DNA of 64,000 nt from Tetragonia tetragonoides (GCA_038025085.1 CM076140.1:31793501-31857500); one strand, 5' to 3'. Shown: positions 1 through 11,760, numbered from the stretch's first letter. The notes: generated by a model not told the origin, from the letters alone. Numbers and translations: made by a program.

Positions 1-53
1 TCAGAATACTTTGATCTTCGCTTTTACTCAAGCTCGATCAAAGTGGGGGCTTC
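1..53 (+). mobile_element. 3' end of LTR-retrotransposon interior with polypurine tract
   Basis: This is the last part of the interior of a Ty3/gypsy-type element whose body lies left of the window. It ends in a purine-rich tract with a G5 core (AAAGTGGGGGCTTC, 40-53), the priming site for plus-strand DNA synthesis, directly before an LTR starting with TG. Nearly the same sequence occurs reverse-complemented at 56052-56100, and a related one at 31790-31841, so three elements of one lineage are represented. Tat/Ogre assignment is inferred from the relatives at 26287 and 31828. Confidence 0.8.
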
Positions 54-1241
54 TGTAGATGCCAAAAAAGCGCCTTCAGATTCCTCCGCAAAAGCCCGAT
101 GATGAAAGGAGTAATTTATAAACTTCAACTGCTATTTTTGCCTTAATAGTTAAGATAAGGTCTCAGGTTTTTCCTCCAAACACTCCTTCATTTCATTCCA
201 ATCAGAAGCCCCGTTCAAGAGCTTTCCAACGACGCGTCTCACGCCTTTTTGCTACTCCCAATCGCCAAGTTGCGATTTAAGGGTATAACCGTCTTTTACC
301 ATCCAAGGGTAAAACGGTCTTTTCATATTTTTCGAAATACAAAAATTCCTCCGGAAAATAAAAATAGACTGAATGTCGTCATTATGACGACATCCAGCTG
401 CCAAGCGCCGATGACGACATCCAGTTGCCAGGGCCGCTAGGGGCGCTGACCCTGCTTCGGGCCCGGCTCATTTTTCAAGTCTGTCTCGTTTTTCAGCTAA
501 ATTTCTGCCGTCCAACCCTACTTCCCCATGCCTATATAAACAACCCTTCACCCCTCAGTTCAAAACACACCGTCTACAGTTGACAACCTCTATTCTCGGG
601 AGTATTGACACCGAGCTTCCCCCTCTTTCTTGAGGGCTCAAATTAAATTAATTGCCTAATTATTTATTTTCTAGTAATCATAATGTAGATATCATGCTAG
701 AATAACGTTTTATCGCTTTCTAAATATTGTCTGTATAGCCGTTGTAATGCTCAACTTGTCAAATCAAATGCATGTCTAAATAATGGTTAAATAAATGTTG
801 TGATGCTTGTGATGAACCAATTAATAGTCTAAGTCTAGGTTGTTAATCCGGTTTTGCATGGGAATTATGTCTTTAAATTATTAAGCAAACTTGAGTTAGT
901 AGAGGCCGTCATAATCGAGCGAGTTGGGTGCCTTACACCTTCCCACCTCGTACCTTCGCCCCCGAACCTATCATTCTTGTGTACTCATATATTCTATATG
1001 AGCGGGAGTCTTTCTAAAAACATGACTAGTTCACTTATCGCGCTATTGGGTTGTCCCTTCAGTTTGTCCCTTCAATAAAACGCCGATAGCAGATTTGTGA
1101 CCTCTTTCATGGTTTTTATTCAATTCATATCTTTACAAAATCCTTTCTAACTTGGTGGTCCCTTGAACTTATCTAAACCCCCAACTTACAAATTTTCTAT
1201 AAGGACGCACTCCGTGGCCGTAGAAATCCCGGATCCTTACA
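54..1241 (+). mobile_element. LTR of Tat/Ogre-like retrotransposon (3' LTR)
   Basis: An 1188-bp LTR beginning TGTAGATGCC just after the polypurine tract and ending GGATCCTTACA, the canonical TG...CA borders. A second copy lies inverted at 55370-56051. That copy lacks about 500 bp corresponding to roughly 290-790 here, so the two differ by one large deletion plus point changes. A plausible TATA box lies at 533-540. The short ORFs inside (for example around 854-1078) recur in the other LTR copy and are not genes. Because the polypurine tract is on its left, this is the downstream LTR of an element extending off the left edge, unless it is a recombined remnant. Confidence 0.85.
533..540 (+). promoter_or_regulatory. 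putative LTR TATA box
   Basis: TATATAAA in a locally GC-richer stretch near the middle of the LTR, the usual place for the U3 promoter of a plant LTR element. Transcription would start about 25-35 bp downstream. The copy at 55370-56051 has lost this part, so that LTR is probably promoterless. Confidence 0.5.
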
Positions 1242-2560
1242 CAATGGTTGTTACACTTGGACATTAAATACGATAAAGCAAAACCAACCAATGCAACTAA
1301 ACAAGTCTCAATACTCACAACCCATTCAGGTGGGTTGAATACACCAATTCTGGAATAACTAATAGGTCATGTTTATTTCAACTGTTTTGATGTTGTCTCC
1401 AGTTGTCCCCGGTAAAACAATCCTTGAAATATAATAGTCCCAAAGATTTGGATCCTGTTTGAGTGGGTTTCAGCCATGGAAGAATACCAAGCCCAAATTA
1501 GGTGACTTAGCAAATAAATGTCTGAAAATTTTCTGAATTTGTTTCTGTTTCAAGTTTTAAAATTTACTAATTAGGTGACTTAGGAAATGCTCTGTTAGTC
1601 ACAAACATATATGTAGTTGGTTCTAGTAAGAAAATGATTTTAAATTTGGCCAATCTTGACCACTATAGTGAGGCCATTTAAGTTTATTGATGTTAGAAGA
1701 TCCTGGAGCAGTGTGGATTAGTTTGATTTCAGCATTGGACCTGATACTTAACTGCTTCACATATTGCGGCTTATAGATGTATTGAAAATTTAATGTTTGA
1801 AGCAAGCAAACTACTCTACAACTAATGTAAACAAGTTCAACTTCCTTTGGATAAAACATCTCCAGTTAACAGACGCTATTTTCATCTTTAGTACATATTA
1901 AATGCAGGTGTCAACCATTCATGTTGTAGTTTTATTGAATTACCTAATGTCCTCTATGTTTCTGCTTTTTGTGCTTGAACAGACTGTGAATTTAGATTTT
2001 CAAGTTTTACAAATTTATAAGCATAAAAGTCTTTACTGCTTGAAAATAGATTTTCAGGGAATAAAATACTATTAACAATAGCCAAAATCTTTAAGTTGAT
2101 CATTGTGCCACAAGACCAGGCTGAATTAGTCTAACTAAAGTAGATGACAGCTTTTTATAGATCATTTTTTTCTGGATATCAGGGAAAAAGATATCAGGGT
2201 TCAAATAGAATAACAAATTGAAAACCCACAGAAGCAAATTAGTAACCCTAACTTCAAACCCTAACATAAAACCCTAACTTAAAACAATTTCATATTCAGC
2301 ACCTAACTAACCCTAACTTAACTTACAATTGAGTTCGAAAAATTCAGCACAAAACAGCAAATTCATCCACTGAACAAACCTAATTCGAAGTACAACACAA
2401 AAATACATCTATTGCAAATCCAGCAACTTTGAACCTCCAAAATTCACAATATGAACAAAAATTGAAACGAAAACCAAATAAAACTTATAAATAATGAAAT
2501 TGCTTACCCTGAAATTGCAAATACGAGCCACAATTAATGAAATTGCTTCTTCCCCAATCT
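1242..2560. other. unassigned AT-rich DNA
   Basis: No coding region with recognisable protein features is seen. Between about 2240 and 2335 there are several AACCCTAA-like motifs in degenerate form, discussed under rejected items. Because a CACTA right end lies at 3075 and no left end is visible after the LTR, some or all of this stretch may be CACTA interior that the LTR element interrupted. Confidence 0.4.
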
Positions 2561-2629
2561 GCAACTACGAGCTACAATTGACTGTGAAATCGAGCACTGG
2601 GGGCGAGAGGAAGATCAGAGGATTTGAAG

Positions 2630-2760
2630 CTAGATCGATGGCGTGAGAGAGAGAGGAAGACGAAGATCAATGGCGTGAGAGTGAGGAAGACGAAGATCGA
2701 TGGCGTGAGAGAGAGGGGAAGATGAAGGTCGATGATGGCGTAAGAGTGAGAAAGAGAGAG
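2630..2760. repeat. short imperfect minisatellite, purine-rich
   Basis: About three imperfect copies of a unit of roughly 40 bp built on GATCGATGGCGTGAGAG followed by purine-rich GAGGAAGACGAAG. It lies just inside the CACTA terminus. The long ORFs on either strand here are products of this low-complexity repeat. On the minus strand it is CT-rich, as plant 5' leaders often are. Confidence 0.6.
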
Positions 2761-2812
2761 AGAGGGGTCGTCGCGTGCGTGAGAGCTATCAGTATAGGAG
2801 GGTTTAATTTGT

Positions 2813-3075
2813 TTGAAGAAGAATGTGCGACGGTTCGTGATAATGACCAACGCAAAAGGTAGACTTTGTGTGGCGGTCAGTCAAGTCAACCGTCGAACAT
2901 TCTTACCCGAATTTTGTTTTTTTAATTTTTCACTTTTGTGTGACGGTTGTAGATTAAAACCGTCACACATTCTCTACACTTATTTACAAAAATGCCACCG
3001 CCTTATTATGGGTGACGGTTCATACTATCAACCGTCACATATTAGGCGATGCACATGGGGGTTTTTGTACTAGTG
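2813..3075. mobile_element. right terminus of CACTA (En/Spm-type) transposon
   Basis: The element ends in GTACTAGTG (3067-3075), the complement of a CACTA-type terminal inverted repeat, CACTAGTAC. The inner 250 bp carries repeated subterminal motifs in both orientations (GACGGTT / AACCGTC, at least six copies), which in this superfamily are transposase-binding sites. The outer 100 bp closely matches the left terminus at 56392. The two ends face away from each other, so they belong to separate insertions of one family. The 3-bp target duplication cannot be checked because the other end is not in view. Confidence 0.85.
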
Positions 3076-4800
3076 CATCTTTCTATGGAACAGGACAACT
3101 AGGTAGACATACACACATTGCACATATCAACTACTATAATTATCAAAGAAGAACAGGCAATGAGTACTTAGGCATAAGGCTGCCTATATCTTAACCTTCC
3201 TAAATTGTAATTACTAATCCCATACCCTGCTGGAGCGCAGGGTTGGGATTTATGAGCAAATCTGTTGCTATTTGTCCTCTCCATAGGATCTCCCATTCCC
3301 ATATTTCTTAGTGAACCACATTCACACAGAAATAAAAAATTCACGTTGCTGATGAAAAAATAAAGTAGCAACATTGAATCAGGAACAAGAAGGTCAAATA
3401 ATCTTTATATTCTCTAGGGTTTTCCTGTATCAAGATGAGAACTGAAGACATACCTTCAGCAAAACCATCATAGCTTACGCTTACAGTGCCCAAATATCAC
3501 CATCCTAAACAATCCAAAATAAAAGCATATTAGTTACAAAAGATGTGAATAGATTCTGTAGCCATCCAAATGATAGTCTGCTTATACACTACCAATTTAG
3601 TAGCAAAGCTATACGCTTGTATAAGGATTATTTCAATGTAAAAGGGTGTGTCTGTTGATATCTATCCGCAAACATGTAATCTTATAACTTGATTTCATTA
3701 TCCATCCATACTGAGAAAAGCCCAACCAAAAATAGGTAGCCAGCTACTTGCCAGATAAAGACGTAGATGGCTGAGGTGCTAAAAGTCTAAAGCTAAAATC
3801 TTTCCTTATGTCATTACAGTTATATATCCAATTCTGGGAGGATTGATATGTTTCATTATCTGATCCTAGTAGCTCTTCAAGAATCAACTAAACCTCTATT
3901 GTAAACTAAACTATATCCAATTCACCCAAACATGCATTTCATCTAAACTAATTGAATACGCCATATATACTAAAAAGATCAATTTCTCAACTCAAACAAT
4001 GTACTGTTACAGTTCCATACTTCCATTACTCCAAATGCAAGCAATTTTCACTTCTCTCTGCCCTTTCCTAAACCAAAAAATCAATAATTTGGTTCAAATA
4101 TCCACTTTTCAATCTCAATTAATAGAGAAATGCACCTCTAATTTAAACCTATGTAGGCATAATCAGGTATTATCCATCCATACTAAATAATTATTGTTCA
4201 GCCCATCAAATAACCTGAGTTCATCACAACAATTGCACAAGCATTGTTATCCAGATAATCAAGCAGCACTTCAGGAGTCAACTAAACATCTATTGTAAAC
4301 GAAACTATATCCAATTCACCAAAACACGGAATCTAAACTAATTTAAGGATTTGTTAATTTAATTCATCAAATCTCAACTCAAACACTGTCAGTTCCATTA
4401 CGTACTCCAAATGCAAGCACTTTCCACTTCTCTTAGCCCAAAAATCCACTTCTCAATCTCATTTATGTTTACAAATGAAAATAAATAAAAGCTTAAACCA
4501 CAAACCACAATTTACAGTATCAAGCGAACTCCAAGAAACAGAAATTTAAACCTTAGCAAAAAATATATATATATATATAAACAGAAATTGAATAGTCTAT
4601 TACGCCAACTAAATTGGTGAAATACCTTGATATGATAAAAATTAAAAGAAGCACCGTAGCTAATACCCAAATAACTGAGACGATAACACGAGAGAGAGAT
4701 TATACATTAGTAAACACTAACTCGAGTTATAGTTTAAACAGTAAAATCGAAATGAAAGGGGAGATTTTATACATAAAACCATGAAGATTCTAGGTTTCAA
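3076..4800. other. unassigned DNA, possibly decayed minus-strand transcription unit
   Basis: No protein family is recognised. A 68-codon open frame on the minus strand (3168-3374) has no known motif. A promoter-like block lies to the right at 4800-5080 and points into this stretch, so it could be the spliced body of a decayed or non-coding minus-strand transcript. An (AT)n microsatellite lies near 4563-4579, and similar sentences of sequence recur around 3870-3960 and 4270-4400, suggesting a local duplication. Confidence 0.3.
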
Positions 4801-5080
4801 TATCAATGACCTAAAATTCGGCCATCGAGTGAGAGATTTTGTTTAGCTTGCTGGACGAGACGCATAAATTGGGCCTCAGTGAGAGACTTGAATTCGTTTC
4901 GATCTATTGATTTTGCGATTGAGCTGAGAGATTTAGGGTTCGTCTAATTTTGCTGGGAGGGAATGCTTTGCGTTTGGGTTTGTGTCTTAAAGTGTGAAAG
5001 TGTCGTCTGAGGGAGAAGGAGAAGGTATATGGGGGAATGAAAAAAGGAAAAACAAATGGGCTGTTGTGGCCCACCTCCTT
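4800..5080 (-). promoter_or_regulatory. candidate promoter / 5' leader of a minus-strand transcript
   Basis: Read on the minus strand, the block holds TGGGCC site-II-like elements (near 5070 and 4873) and a telo-box-like AACCCTAA (near 4935), then CT-rich sequence. Site II plus telo-box is a known architecture of plant housekeeping promoters that bind TCP factors. No coding exon could be linked to it, so the assignment is an inference from motifs only. Confidence 0.3.
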
Positions 5081-6832
5081 ATTATCCGACCTTAATGACG
5101 TTATTTCGTTGGGTAAAGTTTATTTCTTGTTTACGTTTTTTTTTAATTAAATGAGAAGTCTATTTCTTGTTGTGTTGCTGGTCATGTAATGTTGTTGACG
5201 AAATAATGAAGTTATTTCCATGTAAGTTAACACATTTGAAGTACTTAGTATCAGGGACGGACAACAAGTGGCAGTGGAAGCGGGCTTGAGGAATGAAGCT
5301 TATAGACAACTCTGACGTGACCAATGAACACATGTTTCGGGAGGAAAAGAACTAAAACATCCTAATGCTAGTTGTATGAACATCTATGATGATGATTTCC
5401 ATGGAAGATCATATGAATGTTATTATTATTAAATTGTGACATAATGATATTAAGTTATGCATTATGACCAAAAAACCTAAAATGGACATATATATACTTA
5501 CTTGATGATCCTTAGATCAACACACACAAAAAGCTTCACGGTTTGAAACTCATTCATTTATTTGACTGACGCCGAATTATAATATTAATATTTTCGGAAT
5601 AACTTATAAATTACAATATTAATATTAATTTCAAGGTTATAATATTATCAAAATAATGTTTTTACTAAAATAATTTTGTGATAATGTCTTTATCCTGATA
5701 TGTTAGTTCCCAATGCCTACTCTAATTTTATAGTTGCAATATTTGATCAATAACGTTCAACACTGGCATGAATATCAATAAACCTCTCTTGTTTGTTCAT
5801 CCCTCTCTCTCCTACTTTCTCACTCTTCCACCTCGCCATGAACTTATTCCCATAAGCTTCACCCAAGAACATGTTTATCCATGAACCAATTGAGTTGTTC
5901 ACACCTCTCTCTCCTCACAATGGCAAACAAAATGGAATTAAATCAAATTTGTGACAAACTATTACAAAATGGGTCTCATTATGTAGAGCATGAAAAAATA
6001 TAATTGCCTGTATTTATTTTTATATTTTATTGATTTTTGTATATTATTTTATCACCATTTGAAATTCAAAATATAAAAATTAATGTGACCTAGGGGATCA
6101 TGACAAATAGCGCGCGTGTCAGCTTTGCTGGTCTGACTCACTCCCTAGGTTCATCATCCTCTCTCCTCCATCATGAACACCACTTGTTCATTGATATTCA
6201 TGCTCAAGAAAAAAAAAAAGAAGCTAAAAAGCATTAGTGGCCCACTGCTTGACATACACCATATGTCACTATAATATAAAATAAAGTACACTGCTACCTG
6301 ACGACCTATAAAACAAATTTCGCACCCAAAAAAAATTAATCAACTTTTGGGAATAACACCCAAAATAGGAGTTTTACTATAAAATTAAAATATTTACTAA
6401 TTTCCATGTAAGCGTAACTATAGTTGCGATAAGCTTATTAAATAGGAGATATTTTAACTAAAAAATACAAATAAGGATAACTAAAGTTGCGAACTGACCA
6501 GCGTGATGTGGGTTTGACAAGTGCATGTCCAACAGTAACTTGAATTGACTACTCAATGACAATATTCAAAAACTTGGTCTTTTTATATCTCCATGCCTCA
6601 ATTGCCAATATAATTTGTCTTCTTAATTGCTACCAATGACAATTGAAACTGGTAAGTTCATTATTTTTGTCTCAATTTCCTTTGTTTCTAATTGAATTTG
6701 ATGGCCTTTACCCTCCTGATTGCTTCTTAGATCATAACAAGGAGATTTGAAATTGATGAATTTAGGTTTGAGCATGTATTTAAAACTGATGAATTTTGTT
6801 TTATTTTTTTTTTTTTACTTTGTCAAATTTTG
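5081..6832. other. AT-rich DNA without recognisable genes
   Basis: No ORF with family features, no RNA gene and no clear transposon terminus was seen on either strand. The last 200 bp before 6833 would form the upstream region of the GRF-type gene. The T-rich run near 6800-6816 resembles an intron end or leader. Confidence 0.4.
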
Positions 6833-7267
6833 ATGATAAAAAGCATGGCAAATCCGAATGGGATTACTTGTGCTTGTGGAAAGCCTCTAAAGCTTGTGAT
6901 ATCAGGGACTAGGCTAAACCCGCAAAGGAGGTTTCTTGCTTGCTGTGAGTATGACCATCAAACACGTAGAAAGGGTTGTGGATACTTTGCTTGGTTTGAC
7001 GAAGGCAACACCACATGGCAAAGAGATGTTATTAATAGGTTGCTTAGTGATGAGAGGACTTTGCAAGCCACTTTGAATGAGCAAGGGGAACAAATCAAGG
7101 CACTTCTATCTGACAATACTAAGTTCCTGATTGAGAAAGAAAAGAAGAGGGGGAAGTGCAAACAAATGAAGGAAGAGCTGAAGAAGGCTAAGAAGACAGG
7201 AGGAAACATTGTTTGGCTCATGATCATGATTTTCGTGGTTTTTGTGGTGATGACAGGGAAGTTTTAA
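6833..7267 (+). CDS. GRF-type zinc-finger protein with C-terminal membrane segment
   Basis: A 144-residue open frame if the ATG at 6833 is used; the in-frame ATG at 6845 is an equally plausible start. Residues about 12-55 form a GRF-type zinc finger (zf-GRF family): a CACGKP knuckle, then NPQRRFLAC, then KGCGYFAWFDE, giving the spaced Cys ligands and the aromatic signature of the family. Residues about 80-125 are Lys/Glu-rich and likely coiled coil. The last 20 residues (IVWLMIMIFVVFVV) form a hydrophobic anchor. Short zf-GRF plus coiled-coil plus tail-anchor proteins are numerous in plant genomes, often in transposon-rich DNA, and their function is unknown; GRF fingers in other proteins bind single-stranded nucleic acid. 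It is intact, so it may be expressed. Confidence 0.8.
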   Translation: MIKSMANPNGITCACGKPLKLVISGTRLNPQRRFLACCEYDHQTRRKGCGYFAWFDEGNTTWQRDVINRLLSDERTLQATLNEQGEQIKALLSDNTKFLIEKEKKRGKCKQMKEELKKAKKTGGNIVWLMIMIFVVFVVMTGKF

Positions 7268-8873
7268 ATTCAATAAGTTAGTTTGTAATATGCTTGTTTG
7301 CTCATCTGGCACAATCCAGTAAAATCAAGGCAGTAAAGACCAAATTTGTAAGGATTTGAGCCATTTTATTAGATGGTTTATGAAAAGATGCAACAAGGTA
7401 TTAGTTCCTTTTAAAAAAGGCTAAGGCAAATGTACTCATATATGATGTACGTTGACTGACAAACAACAATACTAACTAAAAGACTAATTTTAGCAGCAAT
7501 TAAATTATTTGATTTGATTTTAAGTTGTTTTTTTTTGCTAGTCAATTTATCCTATAGTCAATTAAATTATTTGATTTGATTTTAAGTTGTTATTATTTGT
7601 TTTCCTATAGTTTTAGTTAGTACTCTTCTATCTTTGTCAACATAGCTTAGCAAAATCCCAAAAATAATAGGAGTAAAAAGAAACATAGTACTACATCATA
7701 CGGATTTATAATTATAGTCTATAGCCTTTGAACAATAGACTCTTTTGCAAGCCAAGCCCATTTTATTTTTCAAAGCTGAGGCCCAATTTCTTACTTTTCC
7801 AATATGCCACTTGATAGGGGTCTCATTAGTTTGGTCATAATCCCACAAGCTCTCATCTCTCTCTTCTTTCCCCTATCGCTTTCTCATTCTCATTCGCTTT
7901 CTCATTCCACTCCCCACCCATACCAGCCGGTCATGTCCTCCACCCACAACTTCAAATTTCTCTCTCTTCTCCTTCTCTTACATTCACATCTTCTATATCT
8001 CAAACCCCTTAATCTCTCTTACATTCGTTCTTTCAATCAAGCTAAACTAAATCGAGGCAAATGACTTCCATTGTTTAACAATTTGGAAGAGGTACGGTCT
8101 AAAACTATTTACTTGTTGTTGATTTGATTCAATTAATTTCAATGTTTGTCCATGGGACTTCTATATTTGTATGATTACTGTATATTTAATCCGATTTCTT
8201 CAAAATTTGGTTAGGGTTTGTCAAGTGTTCACAATGTTTGCTTAGGGTTTGTCAAGTATTTGGCAATTTCGCTATTCAAGATCTTCACCGAAACCTTATT
8301 TCGACGTTGAATCGAGGTATGAAACAAATCGTTTCTGGAATTTACATTGTGCATGTTTGATTTTATGAACTTTGTTGGTTATAATAGTGTTCAATTAAAT
8401 TGGGCATCTGTCCTGTCATGTAAACTGAATAATGATCTGCAAGTGATTAGATGAGATTAGAGTTCTTATTGCTTATTGTTATGTGATGTATGCTAATTGC
8501 TTTGTTTGATTAATTGTTATGTGTTGCTGGTATGTGATGTGTGATGTGGCTATGGTGTGACATGAAGGCAATCATGAGTTACAGATGTTAGATTCCCATA
8601 ATATGAAACGGGTTTGGCTTCAATTAAGGCCAATTAGGAGTTTGAGATTTTGAGGAGTTGATGGGTTTATATACAAGTACGAAAAATTTGTTGCATTTAG
8701 TTGCAAGTGGTATTGAGTGCTGATTAGTGACTAGGGAGAGGGGTTATTTCTTGCTGGCTTTATATACGGGATGGAATTTTTAAACTTGTTCGTTGATTGT
8801 TGACATGCTGTATGTTTTTCAACCAAAGTTAGTTGAATAATACCGTGATTTTATTGTAGTTAATACGGGTACA
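7268..8873. other. spacer with a 62-bp-offset direct duplication; leader of the next gene
   Basis: A 33-bp sequence starting CAATTAAATTATTTGATTTG occurs at about 7497 and again at 7559. From about 7850 the plus strand is CT-rich, and near 8213 and 8243 there is a repeated TTAGGGTTTGTCAAGT motif. This is consistent with a leader and intron ahead of the ATHILA-like pseudogene at 8874. No further coding region is supported. Confidence 0.4.
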
Positions 8874-10114
8874 ATGCCACCAAAGACAAGAGGGAAATGA
8901 TCAAAAAATCTAATAAGAAATGAAAAGTACCCATTCGAACCGAATGATTTAGGGGTTGTTTATAAGGATAAGACTCAAAGGGTGAATTTTGAAAGACTTC
9001 AGGAGCGTAAAATGTTTCGAACTAGATATATGCATGATGAAGTAATTCATGTTTTGGGTATTGAGAATGACATCCGTAGGTTCCTCCATATTTTTTAATG
9101 GAATCAATACATGAAAAGAAAAGCTAACATATATAAAAGAGTCACCCTTGAATTTCTTAGTTCATTTGAAGTCAATTTTGAATACAACGACAGTGATCAT
9201 GAGAAGACCATCAAATTTCGGTTGTTTAATATTGATTATGAGTGGGACTTGGCTAAGTTCAATGAAGTCTATGGGACTCGTAATACTGGATTTTGACTGT
9301 AGAAAAGAAAGGTGGGTTTAATGAGGATGTTGTTTGGGAAAAGTTGACTTGTGAGCCAAGATTTGTAGAAAAAGGTTCAAAGGCAATAAGTATAAGAAAT
9401 CCTACTTTCCGTTATTTTCATAGAATGATATCTCTCACCTTATTTGGGCGAGCTGGTGGTAATGATGGCAAGGTGACTCAAAATGACCTTTTCATTATAT
9501 GATGTTTGATTTATGATATGCCATTCAACAGTGGTGCGTTTATGGCAAATCATATGGCTGGGATTGTGAACAAAAGCGGTGACATTGTTATTGGTGGGTT
9601 GTTAACTCCTATACTAGATCATTGTGGAGTGGATGTGAATTCTCTCAAAGACTTTGATGAGGAGGTACTTGGAAAGAATCGAATTGATCTGGAATCTTGT
9701 ATTGCCATGAAATGGGTGTACAAGGAGGAGGACCACTATAGATGAAAATTTAAGGATGGAAGCAATATTCCAATTCCTTGGCCCGACAGAGCAACACTTG
9801 TTGATCTGCAAAATTGGCAAATGTTAACTATTGACATCCCTGAACCTAGTTTCGAAAGCACGGAGGATGAAAGGGATGAACAAATTACTGCCAATAAAGA
9901 TATTCCGCGCTTCCATGAAGTAGGAAATCATTTGTTGAATGGCACATCAGTACGTGGAATAATGAAAGAGCTAGAGGGACAACGTAGATTATAGAAGGAC
10001 ATGCAAAAGAACCAAGAAATAATGGAATCCCGGTTGTAATCAATTGATTACACCTTGAATGCGATACAAGCTTGGCATGAAGCTCAAGGACATTTTGGTC
10101 CTCCACGTGCTTAA
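8874..10114 (+). pseudogene. ATHILA / Arabidopsis retrotransposon ORF-1-like protein, disrupted
   Basis: Starting at ATG 8874 (MPPKTRGK...), successive open segments read as one protein broken by stops near 8898, 9097, 9296, 9502 and 9743, plus frame changes. Family-like stretches in order are PFEPNDLGVVYKD, LEFLSSFEVNFEY, a FRLFNIDYEWDLAKFNE segment, YFHRMISLTLFGR and IVIGGLLTPILDHCGV. This order matches the plant ATHILA ORF-1 domain (the FGR and IGGL-TPI blocks are characteristic). The C-terminal part is a coiled-coil-like tail ending GPPRA. These proteins occur in Athila-type elements and as free-standing domesticated or decayed copies; their role is unknown. At least five disabling changes make it a pseudogene. 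Confidence 0.75.
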
Positions 10115-10601
10115 CAGTGCAATCATTGATATGTATTTCCTAACCTCTTGGCTGATATAGCATATGTTGCTATTTTAAGGTGTTTGTTTACTAAGTGAAT
10201 GTTGCTGAATTCTTATTAGTCAGTAGTGGACCTTTTCGCTAGCACCTCGTGGAATTTGTTTTGGTTGTTTGTGATGTATGTTTTGTCTAAGTTTGGTTAG
10301 TAGTATATCATTAGCAGTGCCTTGCTTGTGGCATAGCTTTTCTTTTTTCTTACATTCAATTGCAAATTAAGTGAAATGAAGGATTACAACATTAAGTAGA
10401 AGCTTACATGATTAATTGAACCAAGGATATTGAAACAACTTCGCATACAACATTAAGTAAGTAGGTTACATGATAAACTGAAAAGGAAATTGAAACATCT
10501 TAGCATAGACTAGATCAGACATTTTTGGTGAAATGGTTGAAGAAAATAAAAGTTAGGAGAATCCCAAATCCCCACAAACCGTACTTCACAATTAGCGCCA
10601 C
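10115..10601. other. spacer, nothing recognised
   Basis: AT-rich sequence between two convergent reading regions. A roughly 45-bp segment around GTAGAAGCTTACATGATTAA (10397 onward) is echoed at about 10459, a short degenerate direct repeat. Otherwise nothing is supported. Confidence 0.4.
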
Positions 10602-10940
10602 TTACTCGGCAACTTGGTCCAGCTTTTTGGCCAACCCGGTATTATTCTCCTCTGTTGTCATAACTGCCTCCGTTGCATGGACTTGTTGTGTGACTTCGTC
10701 GCCACGGTTCGGCGTTGCTAGTGCGGCAGTTGTTATAATGTGTTGCACTCCCACCCAACACCAAAAATCACACTTGCCACATTTAAAGTAAGGGATATTT
10801 GAGTTTTTCTCAGAATTTGAAATGTTAATAACCACCAAAAGTGGATTGTCAGTACATTTAGGGCAAATTTGGTGCCGCATTTTTAAACCACGAGGAGGTA
10901 ACCAAGGACGTGAGGCGGAAGAAGATGAACGAGATGGCAT
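10602..10940 (-). CDS. small Cys-rich (GRF-like) zinc-binding protein
   Basis: A 112-residue frame from ATG 10940 to TAA 10602. The N-terminus is Ser/Pro-rich (MPSRSSSSASRPWLPPRG). It continues with a CPKC pair, about 28 residues, and a second CGKCDFWCW block, a pattern like the GRF-type zinc finger in which Cys ligands are followed by an aromatic F-W-W motif. The C-terminal third is polar (EENNTGLAKKLDQVAE) and possibly helical. The first in-frame ATG fits the domain start; upstream frame residues are low complexity. It lies convergent with the ATHILA-like pseudogene. Alternative: a chance ORF in a decayed transposon, but the Cys spacing argues against that. Function is unknown. Confidence 0.6.
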   Translation of the reverse strand: MPSRSSSSASRPWLPPRGLKMRHQICPKCTDNPLLVVINISNSEKNSNIPYFKCGKCDFWCWVGVQHIITTAALATPNRGDEVTQQVHATEAVMTTEENNTGLAKKLDQVAE

Positions 10941-11460
10941 GTTATGGTAATGGTTGTAATTGGAAAGGTAAATGCTAGTGTGAGGTGAGATGGTAGAGGG
11001 CGAAAGATGGTGAAGAAAACTATGAGTTATGTTGGCCAAATATAGAGAGTAGATTTAAGGCATGGAAGAATTGGAGTGAAAATATGAAGGCAAAGGAGAA
11101 AAATGGAGGGAAAGGGGAAAAATGGAGGAAAAGGGGACAATAAAGATTTAAGTATTGTAGTCTATAAATGATACCTATCAATTAGTACCCTTTGACATGA
11201 CATTTTTATCATTAAGCTTTTCTTACAAAGGAAATGGGATCAAGAGAAGAGGGAAAACGAAAAAAGTACAAAATGAAAACAAGAGGTGAAGAAAGTTCCC
11301 AATCCAATTCCATTCAATTTAACAATGGAAGATCAAATGCCATTAGTCCTAAATAAGAAAGTATTTATTTATCAACCCAGCCATTTTTGGACAATTGCTA
11401 TTACTTGGAATGAATATTAAAATTATTGCGATTACAAAATATCTTACAATCCCTTGATAT
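10941..11460. other. spacer, nothing recognised
   Basis: Contains a short GGAGAAAAATGGAGG tandem motif at about 11095-11135. On the minus strand this would be the CT-rich upstream leader of the small Cys-rich gene. Nothing else is supported. Confidence 0.4.
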
Positions 11461-11760
11461 TTAGACATTGAAAAAGCTTTGGTACAAAGGATAGCATATT
11501 ATGATGACATAAAAACTGAAGTAGGATGATTTTTTGATCGATTGGGAGTCCACCTTGAAGAAGAGGCCGTAAAGGATCTTTGCTATGGTGAAGGAAAAAT
11601 ATTCAAGAAAATGAGTGTTAAACTTCATAATCTCCACTCCATCTATGAATCCTACCAAATCAAGAGGGCTAGAGAAATGGAAGAGGCCGCCAATATTAGT
11701 ATAGATGAAGAAGTTAAAGTGTCATTCCAAGATGACGACCTTAAAGATCTTTTCCTCTAA
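11461..11760 (+). pseudogene. unknown helical protein fragment
   Basis: A readable frame containing one stop (near 11530) encodes a charged, predicted helical segment (DRLGVHLEEEAVKDLCYGEG, then an acidic tail ending DDDLKDLFL). No family is recognised. There is no convincing start codon; an internal ATG is at 11611. It may be the last exon of a gene with its other exons lost, or a transposon remnant. Confidence 0.35.

Noticed and set aside
854..1078. A small coding gene in the first LTR, also seen in the minus-strand copy at 55520-55753
   Set aside because: The shared peptide only reflects the shared LTR sequence; it lies in the R/U5-like region, contains no domain, and differs by frame-altering changes.
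2240..2335. Interstitial telomere repeats (CCCTAA-like motifs)
   Set aside because: About six motifs, irregularly spaced and separated by unrelated bases; no run of perfect TTTAGGG units. Single AACCCTAA motifs are common in plant leaders and AT-rich DNA.
3420..3500. A kinase-like GDIWAL peptide on the minus strand
   Set aside because: A single six-residue match followed by stops, with no other kinase motif nearby; expected by chance at this length.
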